A stretch of 57,979 nucleotides of DNA, from the NCBI GenBank assembly GCA_030530875.1, contig JAUMUD010000009.1, positions 1 through 57,979 on the forward strand, in the 5' to 3' direction. Positions 1-7,383 of this stretch are shown piece after piece. The stretch is from Corynebacterium sp. (GTDB taxonomy: Bacteria > Actinomycetota > Actinomycetes > Mycobacteriales > Mycobacteriaceae). The notes below the pieces were generated by a model, which worked only from the letters and a program-made list of their open reading frames with translations, was not told where the DNA came from and searched no databases. Each line of letters begins with the position of its first letter. Position 1 is the first letter of the stretch. The translations under genes and the position numbers were made by a program.

Positions 1-829
1 CAATCCAAATCTTCTTGTCAGATGCGTTGGCAACAATCTTTTCCCAAAGAAGTGAGCCACCGCCACCGCCGCCAGAGTATCCGCCACCACCGGAACTACC
101 GGTCGGCCCGAGGGCTTCTTTGTCATTGATAGCGGGGTCGGAGCTGATTTCACCGACGAATTCCTTGGCCATATTCATATGGCTTTCTTCCGGGGCCACG
201 CATTTATCAAGGCTGCCGTCACCGACAAGCCCATTCCAAATTTCGCGGACTTTGCCATCGCGCTCGTTATAGAGGCTGAGCAGCTGTTGGCCGGCTTGGT
301 CGATGAGGCGGCCAATATTGCTCAACACTTGTTTATACAATTCGAGCTGTTCCGGTTCATTGAGGTCAAAGCGGGAAAGCTCCCTGATGAGCCCGTTCAC
401 GGCATCCACAAGCTCACTGAGTATCTGATTTGCCATGCTGATTGCGGAATTTTCAACCTCAACCACGGCATCACAGGCTTCCTCGGCACGCTCGGCAATT
501 TCCTCGCTGGCCTTGTTATTCACACCGAATTTATCCACCGCCCACTTAAAGGCCGTGGAGATTGCGTCGATAGCAATGGGAATAATAAAGGGCAAGAGGG
601 AGCCTAAGGCCGCCCGCACCAACCCAGCTTTATTCGCGGAGACTGCGCTTTTAGCGATAGTCATCACGGATTTTTTATCAAAATCGGCAGTTTTGGCGGC
701 CGCTTCGAAAACCGCAGCGCTATTAACGGCAGGGCTCCAGCTATTATGTGGCAGGCTCTGCGCATAGCTCACCACTTTGCCATAGTTATTGCTGACTTGT
801 TGTGCGCCCTTATCAGTAATCGTGGCCAT
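1..829 (-). CDS. Putative ESX-4-linked secreted/effector protein, Rv3439c-like position (3' end missing)
   Basis: A frame open from ATG at 829 to the left edge gives 276 residues (start MATITDKGAQQV) with no stop, so the C-terminus lies outside the window. The N-terminal part is helical, with a hydrophobic stretch at about residues 85-105 (LLPFIIPIAIDAI) and further acidic helices. A glycine-rich linker (GGGGYSGGGGGS) follows near residue 255, suggesting a separate C-terminal domain beyond the edge. It starts 2 nt after the stop of the 95-residue gene upstream, so the two are probably translationally coupled. In M. tuberculosis, from memory, Rv3439c occupies this place after glmM and Rv3440c beside ESX-4. 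A role as ESX-4 cargo or toxin is inference; I recognise no catalytic motif. Confidence 0.7.
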   Translation of the reverse strand, partial: MATITDKGAQQVSNNYGKVVSYAQSLPHNSWSPAVNSAAVFEAAAKTADFDKKSVMTIAKSAVSANKAGLVRAALGSLLPFIIPIAIDAISTAFKWAVDKFGVNNKASEEIAERAEEACDAVVEVENSAISMANQILSELVDAVNGLIRELSRFDLNEPEQLELYKQVLSNIGRLIDQAGQQLLSLYNERDGKVREIWNGLVGDGSLDKCVAPEESHMNMAKEFVGEISSDPAINDKEALGPTGSSGGGGYSGGGGGGSLLWEKIVANASDKKIWI

Positions 830-831
830 GG

Positions 832-1119
832 CTACCTCACCAAATTCCTGGCATTTTGCTCATCGACGCTGACAAGTTCACGCACGGTTTTCTGCGCTTT
901 TCTGGTTAGCCCGTAGAGGACTTCCTCATGGGCTTGGGCACGACGCGCAATTTTATAAAAATAGTTACCGACCTGCCTTGCCTCGGGCATAAAACCGCGT
1001 CCAAGTTTAATAGCCAAGCGCAGGCCCGGATCATTTTTAACGCGCTGCTTTAGAACTGTTTTCCCGAAGTCCTGCAGTTGCTGCATAACGGTCTCCGGGT
1101 CAAATTCGAGATTACTCAT
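832..1119 (-). CDS. Small helical protein, Rv3440c-like position; possible ESX partner or chaperone
   Basis: This gene encodes 95 residues (start MSNLEFDPETVMQQL) and is predicted to be mostly helical and basic, with no signal peptide, membrane segment or WXG motif. A strong Shine-Dalgarno (AAGGAGGAAG at 1121-1130) precedes the ATG. It is the first gene of a two-gene operon with the larger protein downstream and follows the glmM terminator, so it needs its own promoter. A 10-bp inverted repeat lies directly upstream of the ribosome binding site. WXG100-sized proteins encoded just ahead of a long protein often act as secretion partners in type VII systems. That role is inferred here from size and place only. 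Confidence 0.75.
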   Translation of the reverse strand: MSNLEFDPETVMQQLQDFGKTVLKQRVKNDPGLRLAIKLGRGFMPEARQVGNYFYKIARRAQAHEEVLYGLTRKAQKTVRELVSVDEQNARNLVR

Positions 1120-1129
1120 GCTTCCTCCT

Positions 1130-1172
1130 TCTAATAAGAGATGAAAAAGAGAACTGGGGTCTTCTTATTAGA
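1130..1172. promoter_or_regulatory. 10-bp inverted repeat abutting the RBS of the 95-residue gene
   Basis: TCTAATAAGA at 1130-1139 and its perfect reverse complement TCTTATTAGA at 1163-1172 are 23 bp apart. On the transcribed minus strand the second arm ends directly at AGGAGG. It could be a dimeric repressor operator or an RNA stem controlling access to the ribosome binding site. Confidence 0.5.
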
Positions 1173-1190
1173 CGGATTAAGCAGAAAAAA

Positions 1191-1221
1191 GCTGACCTAG
1201 GAATAATTTTCCCAGGTCAGC
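1191..1221 (-). terminator. Rho-independent terminator of glmM
   Basis: GCTGACCT at 1191-1198 pairs with AGGTCAGC at 1214-1221. On the minus strand the stem is followed by a T run (CTTTTTTC). It lies just after the glmM stop and separates glmM from the downstream operon. Confidence 0.85.
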
Positions 1222-1238
1222 CCCAACATGCTACTAAC

Positions 1239-2582
1239 TTAGATTTCGGCAACCACCGCAGCAATACGGCCAGCCAAACGGCGTGCAGTTTCCTGATCCT
1301 TGGCCTCAACCATCACGCGGAATAGCTCCTCAGTGCCGGATGGGCGAAGCAGCACGCGGCCGCTCTCACCGAGCTCGCTCTCAGCCATGGCCAGGGCCTT
1401 AATAACACGCTCATCATCCTGGATGCGGTTCTTATCGCTGACTGGCACATTAATAAGCACCTGTGGCATGACCTTCATTGCGGTAGCCAGGCTCTCAAGG
1501 GAAAGACCAGTTTCCACCATGCGCGACATCAGTGCCAGGCCAGTAAGCACACCATCACCGGTAGTACCAAAGTCCGGAAGAACAATATGGCCGGACTGCT
1601 CACCACCAAGCGAATAGCCCTGCTTATTGAGCTCTTCTAGCACATAACGGTCGCCGACCTGCGTGGTCACAAGATTAATGCCTGCTTCCTTCATGGCAAT
1701 CTTGAGGCCCAGATTGGACATCACAGTGGCCACAAGGGTGTTCTTACGCAGCTCACCATTATCCTTCATACCAAGGGCCAAAATGGCCATAATCTGGTCG
1801 CCGTCGATAATATTGCCCTTGGCATCCACAGCCAAGCAGCGGTCGGCATCACCATCGTGGGCAAGCCCCAGGTCAGCCCCATGAGCAAGCACAGCATCGC
1901 GCACCACATTGATATGGGTGGAGCCGCAATTATCATTGATGTTATAGGAGTTTGGGCGGTTGTGAATTGGGATTACCGTAGCGCCGGCACTGCCATAGGC
2001 CAGCGGTGCAATCTCAGAAGCAGCACCATTAGCAGGGTCCACGACCACCGTGATTCCACTCAAATCAGTTGGCATTGCTTGGCGCAGATGTGCCAGGTAG
2101 CGCTCTTGGGCGTCGCTAGCCTCTTCGAGCACACGGCCGACACCGTGACCGGTGGGGCCAGTTTCTTCCAGGATGGCCATCTCAGCCTCAATTTCATCCT
2201 CAATGGCATCATCGAGTTTCAAACCACCGGCGGCGAAGAACTTAATGCCATTATCAGGCATGGGGTTATGGGAGGCGGAAATCATCACACCCATATCGGC
2301 ACCATAATCATCGGTGAGGAAGGCTACGGCAGGAGTTGGAAGCACGCCAACACGCAAAACATCCACACCCTGGCTGGCCATGCCAGCGGAGAGTGCGGCG
2401 GCGAGCATTTCGCCGGATACGCGTGGGTCGCGGCCAATAATTGCTACTGGGCGACGCTTGGAAGTTCGGTTTTCTTTGGTGAGAACTCGGGCGGCGGCGG
2501 CACCGAGTCGCATTGCAAGGGTGGCAGTTAGGGCCTGATTAGCAAGGCCACGAACACCATCCGTACCAAAAAGACGAGTCAT
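1239..2582 (-). CDS. glmM: Phosphoglucosamine mutase
   Basis: GlmM converts glucosamine-6-phosphate to glucosamine-1-phosphate for UDP-GlcNAc and peptidoglycan synthesis in the cytoplasm. The protein starts [12 protein letters not shown], the usual GlmM N-terminus, and has 447 residues, the family length. It carries the phosphoserine loop [12 protein letters not shown] (Ser at about 104), the Mg-binding DGDADR motif, the sugar-binding GGEQSGH and the C-terminal phosphate site [13 protein letters not shown] chose ATG 2582 over the in-frame ATG at 2591. A CATAAT box lies exactly 7 nt upstream of 2582 and no Shine-Dalgarno is visible, which suggests a leaderless mRNA. In related genomes glmM follows rpsI directly; here two genes intervene. 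Confidence 0.97.
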   Translation of the reverse strand: MTRLFGTDGVRGLANQALTATLAMRLGAAAARVLTKENRTSKRRPVAIIGRDPRVSGEMLAAALSAGMASQGVDVLRVGVLPTPAVAFLTDDYGADMGVMISASHNPMPDNGIKFFAAGGLKLDDAIEDEIEAEMAILEETGPTGHGVGRVLEEASDAQERYLAHLRQAMPTDLSGITVVVDPANGAASEIAPLAYGSAGATVIPIHNRPNSYNINDNCGSTHINVVRDAVLAHGADLGLAHDGDADRCLAVDAKGNIIDGDQIMAILALGMKDNGELRKNTLVATVMSNLGLKIAMKEAGINLVTTQVGDRYVLEELNKQGYSLGGEQSGHIVLPDFGTTGDGVLTGLALMSRMVETGLSLESLATAMKVMPQVLINVPVSDKNRIQDDERVIKALAMAESELGESGRVLLRPSGTEELFRVMVEAKDQETARRLAGRIAAVVAEI

Positions 2583-2589
2583 AGCTACC

Positions 2590-2595
2590 ATTATG
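2590..2595 (-). promoter_or_regulatory. -10 box of a probable leaderless glmM promoter
   Basis: CATAAT on the minus strand is followed by 7 nt (GGTAGCT) and the ATG of glmM, so transcription should begin at or beside the start codon. Confidence 0.5.
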
Positions 2596-2648
2596 CCAAG
2601 TGGCTGCTTCTAATGGTGGTGCCTGGCCGTAAGCTAGCTAATCGACGC

Positions 2649-4493
2649 TCACTTATGGGTGCGATTTTGCAGGAAGTAGTCCATGGCCTGGGCAATTGCG
2701 AAGCCATAGAGGCGCGCACCATCCCCGTCAGGGTGGATTCCATCCCAGGCAAGGTCCTGCGGGTTAGCGATGGCTTGGCCATTCCAGTCGGCCACAACAA
2801 GGTTGGGATAGTGCTCGGCAGCAGCAAAAATATTGGTGATGGAGGCACCGATCCATGGGCGGTTGCCATAGGGGGCAGTCATGACAACAAGACGATCTGG
2901 CCCGACTATGGCCATGACCTGGTCGATCTCCCAGGGGTCTACTTCATCATTGGTGCCAACCCCAAGAACGACCACCGGACGTAGGCGTCCGGTATGTGCC
3001 CAGTCGGCGACCACGTCGGTGATTTCTGGCATGGAGCGCGATACGGCTGCATCAATGTCGATGCCGGGGAATTGGCCGTAGAGTTTTTCCACACTGGCAA
3101 GCATGACGCTATCGCCAATGGCACTCATATCCTCACCGGTGATGGCGGGAAGAACCCAGACGCCGGTGTTGCAGTGAGGATGATCTGACCGCGACTGTGC
3201 TTCTACCTGTGCTTTTGCACGGGCCAGTTGTTCCTCAAGGGCGGTTGGGCGATTGGACTGGGCTACAGCATGAATTGCTAGCACGATGAGCAAACAAGTC
3301 AGGAGCACTGCAAAGATGCGGTAGGCGAGGCGCCCTTGATCCTTGGGGTTTTCAAAATTGATGGGGCGCCATGGACGACCGATGGTGCGCATGGCAGGGG
3401 ACTCGATAAATCGCCAGCTTAGAGCCGCAATGAGGATAGAAAGTACACATCCCCAGATACGCCACGCAATATGCGGGTTGGGGTTCTCGCGGCTAATAAT
3501 GACCCAGATTGGCCAGTGCCAAAGATAGATACTAAAAGACCACTTACCAAGGGTGCGAAGGACACTATTACCCAAAAGCGTGTTGCCAACAAGAAAGCCC
3601 AAAGTTCCTTTTGGGCTTTGGTAGCTCAACGCCACACCACCAATGGCAATGGCGGCAAGAACGGAGGCAAGGAAGATACCACCACGGAAGCTAAAGGCGG
3701 AGTCCCAGTGCATGAGGAGTACGCAGAGAATATAGCCAATGAGGGTAGCAATAATGGCCACTGGGGCTACTCCATCGCGCACGACTTGCGGCACACCAAT
3801 GAACGGCTTGTTTGAACAAGACAAGACACATGCGAGGGCGACACCAAGGAGAAGACCAAAGGCATGGGTATCAGTGCCGAAGTAGAGCCGACTTGGATCG
3901 GACTCGGGGTTAAAACCGAGAGCCATCCAAATACCGGACGCAATGGCACCAATGAGCGCGAGGGCACCTAGACCCCACTTAATAAAGGGATAATTTAACC
4001 TCTTATGGCGCTTGACCAGCAGGAACGCAAACCCAATCAATGGGAAGACCACATAGAACTGTTCCTCCACACCAAGGCTCCAATAGTGGCTAAGGATATG
4101 TGCGGAGCCCGAATGGAAATAACTTTGAGCCTCAGCAATTTGAACCCAGTTATTCACAAAGAAGAGGGAACCTAAAAATTGCTTGGTGATTCCCACCCCA
4201 ATATCGCCGCCATAGAGGCCGGCCAAAGCAGTGGCCACGAAGGCGACCACAGTGGCCACCGGCAGGATTCGACGGATGCGCCGTAGCCAAAAGTGGCGTA
4301 AGGAAATGCGGTTTGTGTGGCGGAGCTCGTCGATAAGCAAAGAAGAAATCAGGAAACCTGAGAGGACGAAGAAGAGATCAACGCCCAGAAAGCCGCCCGG
4401 CACCGCGCGCGCAAAAATGTGGTATGCGAGTACGCTAAGGACCGCGAGGCCGCGCAGGCCATCAAGTCCAAGAAGATGCGGGAAGCGTTTCAT
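2649..4493 (-). CDS. Acyltransferase family 3 membrane protein with C-terminal SGNH domain (OafA/YrhL type)
   Basis: This 614-residue protein has an N-terminal acyltransferase-3 domain of about ten membrane helices. It begins HLLGLDGLRGLAVLSVLAYH, contains the family's catalytic-type His and has the RRIRRILP loop. A periplasmic SGNH hydrolase-like domain follows from about residue 440, with SAIGDSV (nucleophile Ser), GVGTNDE and DGIHPDGDG (Asp/His pair). Such proteins O-acetylate envelope glycans or lipids using acyl groups moved across the membrane. The substrate cannot be read from sequence; peptidoglycan, trehalose mycolates or surface glycans are candidates. It lies between glmM and rpsI and is transcribed divergently from the small membrane gene at 4686. 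A TACGAT box lies 9 nt before its ATG. Confidence 0.9.
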   Translation of the reverse strand: MKRFPHLLGLDGLRGLAVLSVLAYHIFARAVPGGFLGVDLFFVLSGFLISSLLIDELRHTNRISLRHFWLRRIRRILPVATVVAFVATALAGLYGGDIGVGITKQFLGSLFFVNNWVQIAEAQSYFHSGSAHILSHYWSLGVEEQFYVVFPLIGFAFLLVKRHKRLNYPFIKWGLGALALIGAIASGIWMALGFNPESDPSRLYFGTDTHAFGLLLGVALACVLSCSNKPFIGVPQVVRDGVAPVAIIATLIGYILCVLLMHWDSAFSFRGGIFLASVLAAIAIGGVALSYQSPKGTLGFLVGNTLLGNSVLRTLGKWSFSIYLWHWPIWVIISRENPNPHIAWRIWGCVLSILIAALSWRFIESPAMRTIGRPWRPINFENPKDQGRLAYRIFAVLLTCLLIVLAIHAVAQSNRPTALEEQLARAKAQVEAQSRSDHPHCNTGVWVLPAITGEDMSAIGDSVMLASVEKLYGQFPGIDIDAAVSRSMPEITDVVADWAHTGRLRPVVVLGVGTNDEVDPWEIDQVMAIVGPDRLVVMTAPYGNRPWIGASITNIFAAAEHYPNLVVADWNGQAIANPQDLAWDGIHPDGDGARLYGFAIAQAMDYFLQNRTHK

Positions 4494-4525
4494 AGCGCTT
4501 CTATCGTACCACTGCAGATCTGCTT

Positions 4526-4549
4526 ACGGGGGTAACCGAACGGGGGTAA
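4526..4549. repeat. Two direct copies of ACGGGGGTAA in the divergent intergenic region
   Basis: ACGGGGGTAA occurs at 4526-4535 and again at 4540-4549, a 14-bp period, between the acyltransferase start and the promoter of the 4686 gene. The position suits a regulator binding site. Confidence 0.5.
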
Positions 4550-4556
4550 ACCTTTG

Positions 4557-4574
4557 TTTAGGTTTTAGCCTAAA
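4557..4574. promoter_or_regulatory. Palindrome TTTAGG-N6-CCTAAA
   Basis: The arms are TTTAGG (4557-4562) and CCTAAA (4569-4574). It lies in the divergent promoter region, about 55 bp upstream of the -35 box of the 4686 gene. It is a candidate operator. Confidence 0.35.
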
Positions 4575-4629
4575 TGACCTGGTGGGGCCTAGTTTTTCAA
4601 AACGGTTGAATTTATTAGGGCTCAATTCC

Positions 4630-4658
4630 TTGCAGAAAACTATTGCGCGTTTTATGAT
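4630..4658 (+). promoter_or_regulatory. Promoter of the small membrane protein gene
   Basis: TTGCAG (4630-4635), a 17-nt spacer and TATGAT (4653-4658) form a near-consensus sigma-A-type promoter 28 bp upstream of the ATG at 4686. Confidence 0.65.
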
Positions 4659-4685
4659 TAGGGCAATTGAAGAAAGGAGGTCGCG

Positions 4686-5087
4686 ATGACCGCCCCACAT
4701 GTGACTGCTAAACTCCCGCAGCTCCGCAAGGATTATTTGCTGCTTGCAGTGCCTATTCTCGCGCTTTGGACTGCCGCGATGACAATGAATGATGACTCTA
4801 TGTCCAATACACGCCTGGCACAGTGGATTCCGCTGCTTGCCGCTATGGCGCTGAGTATGGATATATTTGCCATGCGTGTGGGACTGCGATGGTCGAGTCA
4901 GGCTGCCCCGCATCAATATAAGAGCAGCCCGTACCGTATTGCGGCCCTCGGTGGAATTTCTGTGGCGGTGATTTGGGCCGCGATGCATTTGGATAGCCAG
5001 GTGACCCCGCTGTACTGGCTATGGATTTTCGCCGTGGGTGCGTATTTAACACGCAAGATCATGCGAAAACTTATTTACTTCGTTTAA
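4686..5087 (+). CDS. Small integral membrane protein of unknown function
   Basis: The 133-residue protein starts MTAPHVTAKL and follows a strong Shine-Dalgarno (GAAAGGAGG). Three or four hydrophobic segments are visible: about residues 18-33, 45-63, 87-101 and 109-123. The C-terminus is basic (TRKIMRKL). I recognise no family. It is the only plus-strand gene between glmM and eccD, has its own promoter and ends at a terminator shared with rpsI. Its divergent pairing with the acyltransferase suggests an envelope role, but nothing in the sequence proves it. Confidence 0.8.
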   Translation: MTAPHVTAKLPQLRKDYLLLAVPILALWTAAMTMNDDSMSNTRLAQWIPLLAAMALSMDIFAMRVGLRWSSQAAPHQYKSSPYRIAALGGISVAVIWAAMHLDSQVTPLYWLWIFAVGAYLTRKIMRKLIYFV

Positions 5088-5101
5088 AGCGCATACAAAA
5101 A

Positions 5102-5127
5102 ATGCCCCCTGCAGAAGCAGAGGGCAT
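5102..5127. terminator. Bidirectional terminator between the membrane gene and rpsI
   Basis: ATGCCC-CCTGC pairs with GCAG-AGGGCAT around an AGAA loop. An A run on one side and T residues on the other allow it to end both converging transcripts. Confidence 0.8.
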
Positions 5128-5146
5128 TTCCCATGCGGAGAAAAAA

Positions 5147-5683
5147 TCAACGCTTGGAGTACTGAGGTGCACGACGGGCCTTGTGCAGACCGGCCTTCTT
5201 ACGCTCAACAGCACGAGCATCACGGGTGAGGAAGCCAGCCTTCTTGAGAGCTGGGCGGTCAGCCGGATTGTACTTGTTCAGAGCGCGGGCAATAGCCAGA
5301 CGGAAAGCGCCAGCCTGACCGGTTGGGCCGCCACCCTGGATATTGGCGATGATGTCAAACTGACCCTCACGGTCAACCAGAGCCAGTGGGCTCTTGATGG
5401 CCTGCTGGTGCAGCTTATTAGGGAAGTACTCTTCGAGGGTACGACCGTTGCAGACGAAGTTACCGGAACCTTCGACCATGCGTACACGCACAATAGCGCG
5501 CTTACGACGACCGACGGTCTGGATTGGGCCTTCGTAGATAGCTGGGGCTGCGGTCTCAGCAGCCTCTGGGTTAGCAGCAGCGACTGCGTCACCAATGGTG
5601 TTGGTGAACTCAGCGGTAGCGGCTGCAGCAGCAGCGAGATCAGCTGCGTCAGCTACGTTGTTCTCTACATTGTTCTCGGTCAC
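5147..5683 (-). CDS. rpsI: 30S ribosomal protein S9
   Basis: S9 binds 16S rRNA in the small-subunit head, and its C-terminal tail reaches the P-site tRNA. The conserved core runs from about residue 50 ([12 protein letters not shown]) to the [11 protein letters not shown] end. An N-terminal extension of about 48 Ala/Asn/Glu-rich residues precedes it, giving 178 residues against about 130 in E. coli; such extensions occur in actinobacteria. It overlaps the rplM stop by 4 nt (ATGA), so the two are translationally coupled. Transcription ends at the hairpin at 5102-5127. Confidence 0.98.
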   Translation of the reverse strand: MTENNVENNVADAADLAAAAAATAEFTNTIGDAVAAANPEAAETAAPAIYEGPIQTVGRRKRAIVRVRMVEGSGNFVCNGRTLEEYFPNKLHQQAIKSPLALVDREGQFDIIANIQGGGPTGQAGAFRLAIARALNKYNPADRPALKKAGFLTRDARAVERKKAGLHKARRAPQYSKR

Positions 5684-6123
5684 TGTGCCACCTGCTTAAT
5701 CTCGTAGGTCTCAGGCTTCTGAGCAGCATATGGGTGCTCGGAGCCAGCGAAAACGCGGAGCTTCTTAACAGAAGCGCGGGAAAGCTTGTTGTGAGGAAGC
5801 ATGCCCTCAATAGCTTCGAAGACGACGCGCTCTGGGTGCAGTTCCATAGAACGACCCAAGGAGAGGGTGGTCAGACCGCCTGGGTAACCAGAGTGGCGGT
5901 AACGGAACTCGCGGTCACGCTTGTTGGAAGAAATATGAACCTTGTCGGCGTTGACGATGATGACATAGTCACCGCAGTCAACGTTAGGTGCGAACTGTGG
6001 CTTACCCTTGCCACGAAGAAGGTCTGCAACCTGGGAAGCCAGGCGACCAAGCACCACGTCAGTAGCGTCAATGACATACCACTTGCGGGTAATGTCACCG
6101 CTCTTTGGGTGATAAGTAGACAC
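5680..6123 (-). CDS. rplM: 50S ribosomal protein L13
   Basis: This 147-residue protein has the L13 signature features: [16 protein letters not shown] near the N-terminus, [18 protein letters not shown], and GMLPHNKL with the basic C-terminal part. L13 is an early assembly protein of the large subunit. It forms an operon with rpsI, as in nearly all bacteria. A good Shine-Dalgarno (AAGGAG) precedes the ATG. A likely promoter lies about 115 bp upstream, and a structured non-coding stretch separates it from the ESX genes. Confidence 0.98.
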   Translation of the reverse strand: MSTYHPKSGDITRKWYVIDATDVVLGRLASQVADLLRGKGKPQFAPNVDCGDYVIIVNADKVHISSNKRDREFRYRHSGYPGGLTTLSLGRSMELHPERVVFEAIEGMLPHNKLSRASVKKLRVFAGSEHPYAAQKPETYEIKQVAQ

Positions 6124-6238
6124 AAGGACTCCTTAAAGTCTGTCTAGAAACTGCCAGCCACGGATTCGCATGAGCGGAGTGACGTACGGCGGCCGGTGGA
6201 GACCCGCACGTTTCCTAGTGCTCACACACGAAATATAG

Positions 6239-6268
6239 ATTCTAGCGGAAATTCCCCCACAAAATCAA
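6239..6268 (-). promoter_or_regulatory. Probable rplM-rpsI promoter
   Basis: On the minus strand TTGATT (6263-6268), an 18-nt spacer and TAGAAT (6239-6244) give a leader of roughly 110 nt before rplM. Confidence 0.45.
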
Positions 6269-6299
6269 ATCCCTCCCCTTGGGCCCCAAATTTCAAGGA

Positions 6300-6565
6300 A
6301 AAGCCGGAAAATTGCCGGCGGTTTTGGTACGACTCCAGGGGATACCTCGACGGGGAGAGGGTACTGGCTCCCCTGGCAGTCGGACCTACCTCTACATATT
6401 TCCTGTTTGTCCTATCGCTCTCCTTTCCTTCAGTTCGCAGTTTTTGTGAATCTTCCACAACGACCTCAACCGCACAAGCAAGCTTGCACGGTACCAAGTC
6501 GGGGAAAGGGTTCTTTAATCGGAGAACCAGGAGGTGTGAAAAGTCACTTTCCGTGACTCCTGGTT
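6300..6565. other. Non-coding stretch with four inverted repeats between esxT-like and rplM
   Basis: Positions 6124-6644 contain no convincing gene. They hold GCCGG/CCGGC (6303-6319), CCAGGGGATACC/GGTA..TCCCCTGG (6335-6376), GGTTCT/AGAACC (6509-6528) and AACCAGGAG/CTCCTGGTT (6525-6565). The last also holds a competing inner stem AGTCAC/GTGACT. On the minus strand the GCCGG stem is followed by TTTTCC and could terminate ESX transcripts. The rest may form a structured RNA or operators. Open frames across it lack a ribosome binding site and read like non-coding translation. Confidence 0.5.
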
Positions 6566-6644
6566 TAGCCAAAGACTCTCACGGACGAGTCATTAATGCT
6601 CACAGTGGAATAATTACAGCGAAATTACAATGCAATGACTTTCT

Positions 6645-6935
6645 TTAGCCACCCCATGTCTGAGCAGCAGCCCTGTTCGCCTGCTGCATATTCGCATTAG
6701 CGTTATTGAGGCGACCAATAATGGCATTGAGCAGCTCCGTGATTGCACGAGCGGAGTTATCCCAACGGGCCTGGGCGGCCCTGTAGGCAACTGCCGACTC
6801 GCCTTCCCAGGAGCTCACCATTGGCTGCAGGGATTGCTTGAGCGTCTGGAGCTCATTTTGAATGTTATTGTGGCCAGCGAGCATTTCTGCAGCCCTAGCC
6901 TCAATTTCACCGAACTGGTACTTGATTCCCGACAT
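6645..6935 (-). CDS. esxT: WXG100 family protein, EsxT-like (ESX-4 substrate)
   Basis: This 96-residue helical-hairpin protein has a central Trp-Glu-Gly at residues 43-45, the WXG turn of type VII substrates. It has no signal peptide, as expected. It lies 15 nt downstream of the second WXG100 gene, with which it should form a heterodimer exported by EccC/EccD. Gene order (rplM, this gene, its partner, an Rv3446c-like gene, eccC) matches esxT-esxU of M. tuberculosis ESX-4. The C-terminus (AAAQTWGG) lacks a YxxxD/E signal, so its partner probably carries it. Confidence 0.93.
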   Translation of the reverse strand: MSGIKYQFGEIEARAAEMLAGHNNIQNELQTLKQSLQPMVSSWEGESAVAYRAAQARWDNSARAITELLNAIIGRLNNANANMQQANRAAAQTWGG

Positions 6936-6950
6936 TGGTATTCCTTCCTT

Positions 6951-7259
6951 TTAACCGAGCGAGCCATTCAGGCCGCTGAATGCATTACGGTTCTGCTCTT
7001 CTTGTGCATCGAAGAGGTTCGCATTATTCACAATCGTCTCGGAGATTACGCGAAGTGCTTGGCTGAGATTTCTCGCGTGCTCATCCCAACGGTTCATCAA
7101 TTCTGTGAAGCTGGCCTGTGCGGCACCTTGCCAGTTCGCACTAAGGTCGAAAACAGTGCCCTTGATTCTTGCAAGCTGGGCCTGGACACTCTGATTGACG
7201 CTGTCGACATTCCTCGCAGCGTCCCGCATTGTTGCGGATGTAGTAATGAAAGTACTCAT
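6951..7259 (-). CDS. esxU: WXG100 family protein, EsxU-like (ESX-4 substrate)
   Basis: This 102-residue protein has Trp-Gln-Gly at residues 43-45 between two helices. After the second helix there is a Phe-Asp-Ala-Gln-Glu motif (residues 83-87). This resembles the YxxxD/E export signal with Phe for Tyr and would be read by the EccC C-terminal ATPase domain. It is the first gene of the esx pair, preceded by GAAAGGATG as ribosome binding site. A 124-bp gap to the T7SS-associated gene could hold its promoter. Confidence 0.93.
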   Translation of the reverse strand: MSTFITTSATMRDAARNVDSVNQSVQAQLARIKGTVFDLSANWQGAAQASFTELMNRWDEHARNLSQALRVISETIVNNANLFDAQEEQNRNAFSGLNGSLG

Positions 7260-7383
7260 GGATTCATCCTTTCTTCTGAGCTTTCACAAACTATGGACAA
7301 AAAATGTGGGGCGAAAGCCTCTGCAGCGACTTTCACCCCATTAGACGATTTAGGCCTTTTCAGACCGAATTTTCATCGTGATT

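Noticed and set aside
6196-6648. Possible genes on both strands in the esxT-rplM gap
   Set aside because: No ribosome binding site, no recognisable domain, and the region is rich in inverted repeats; treated as non-coding.
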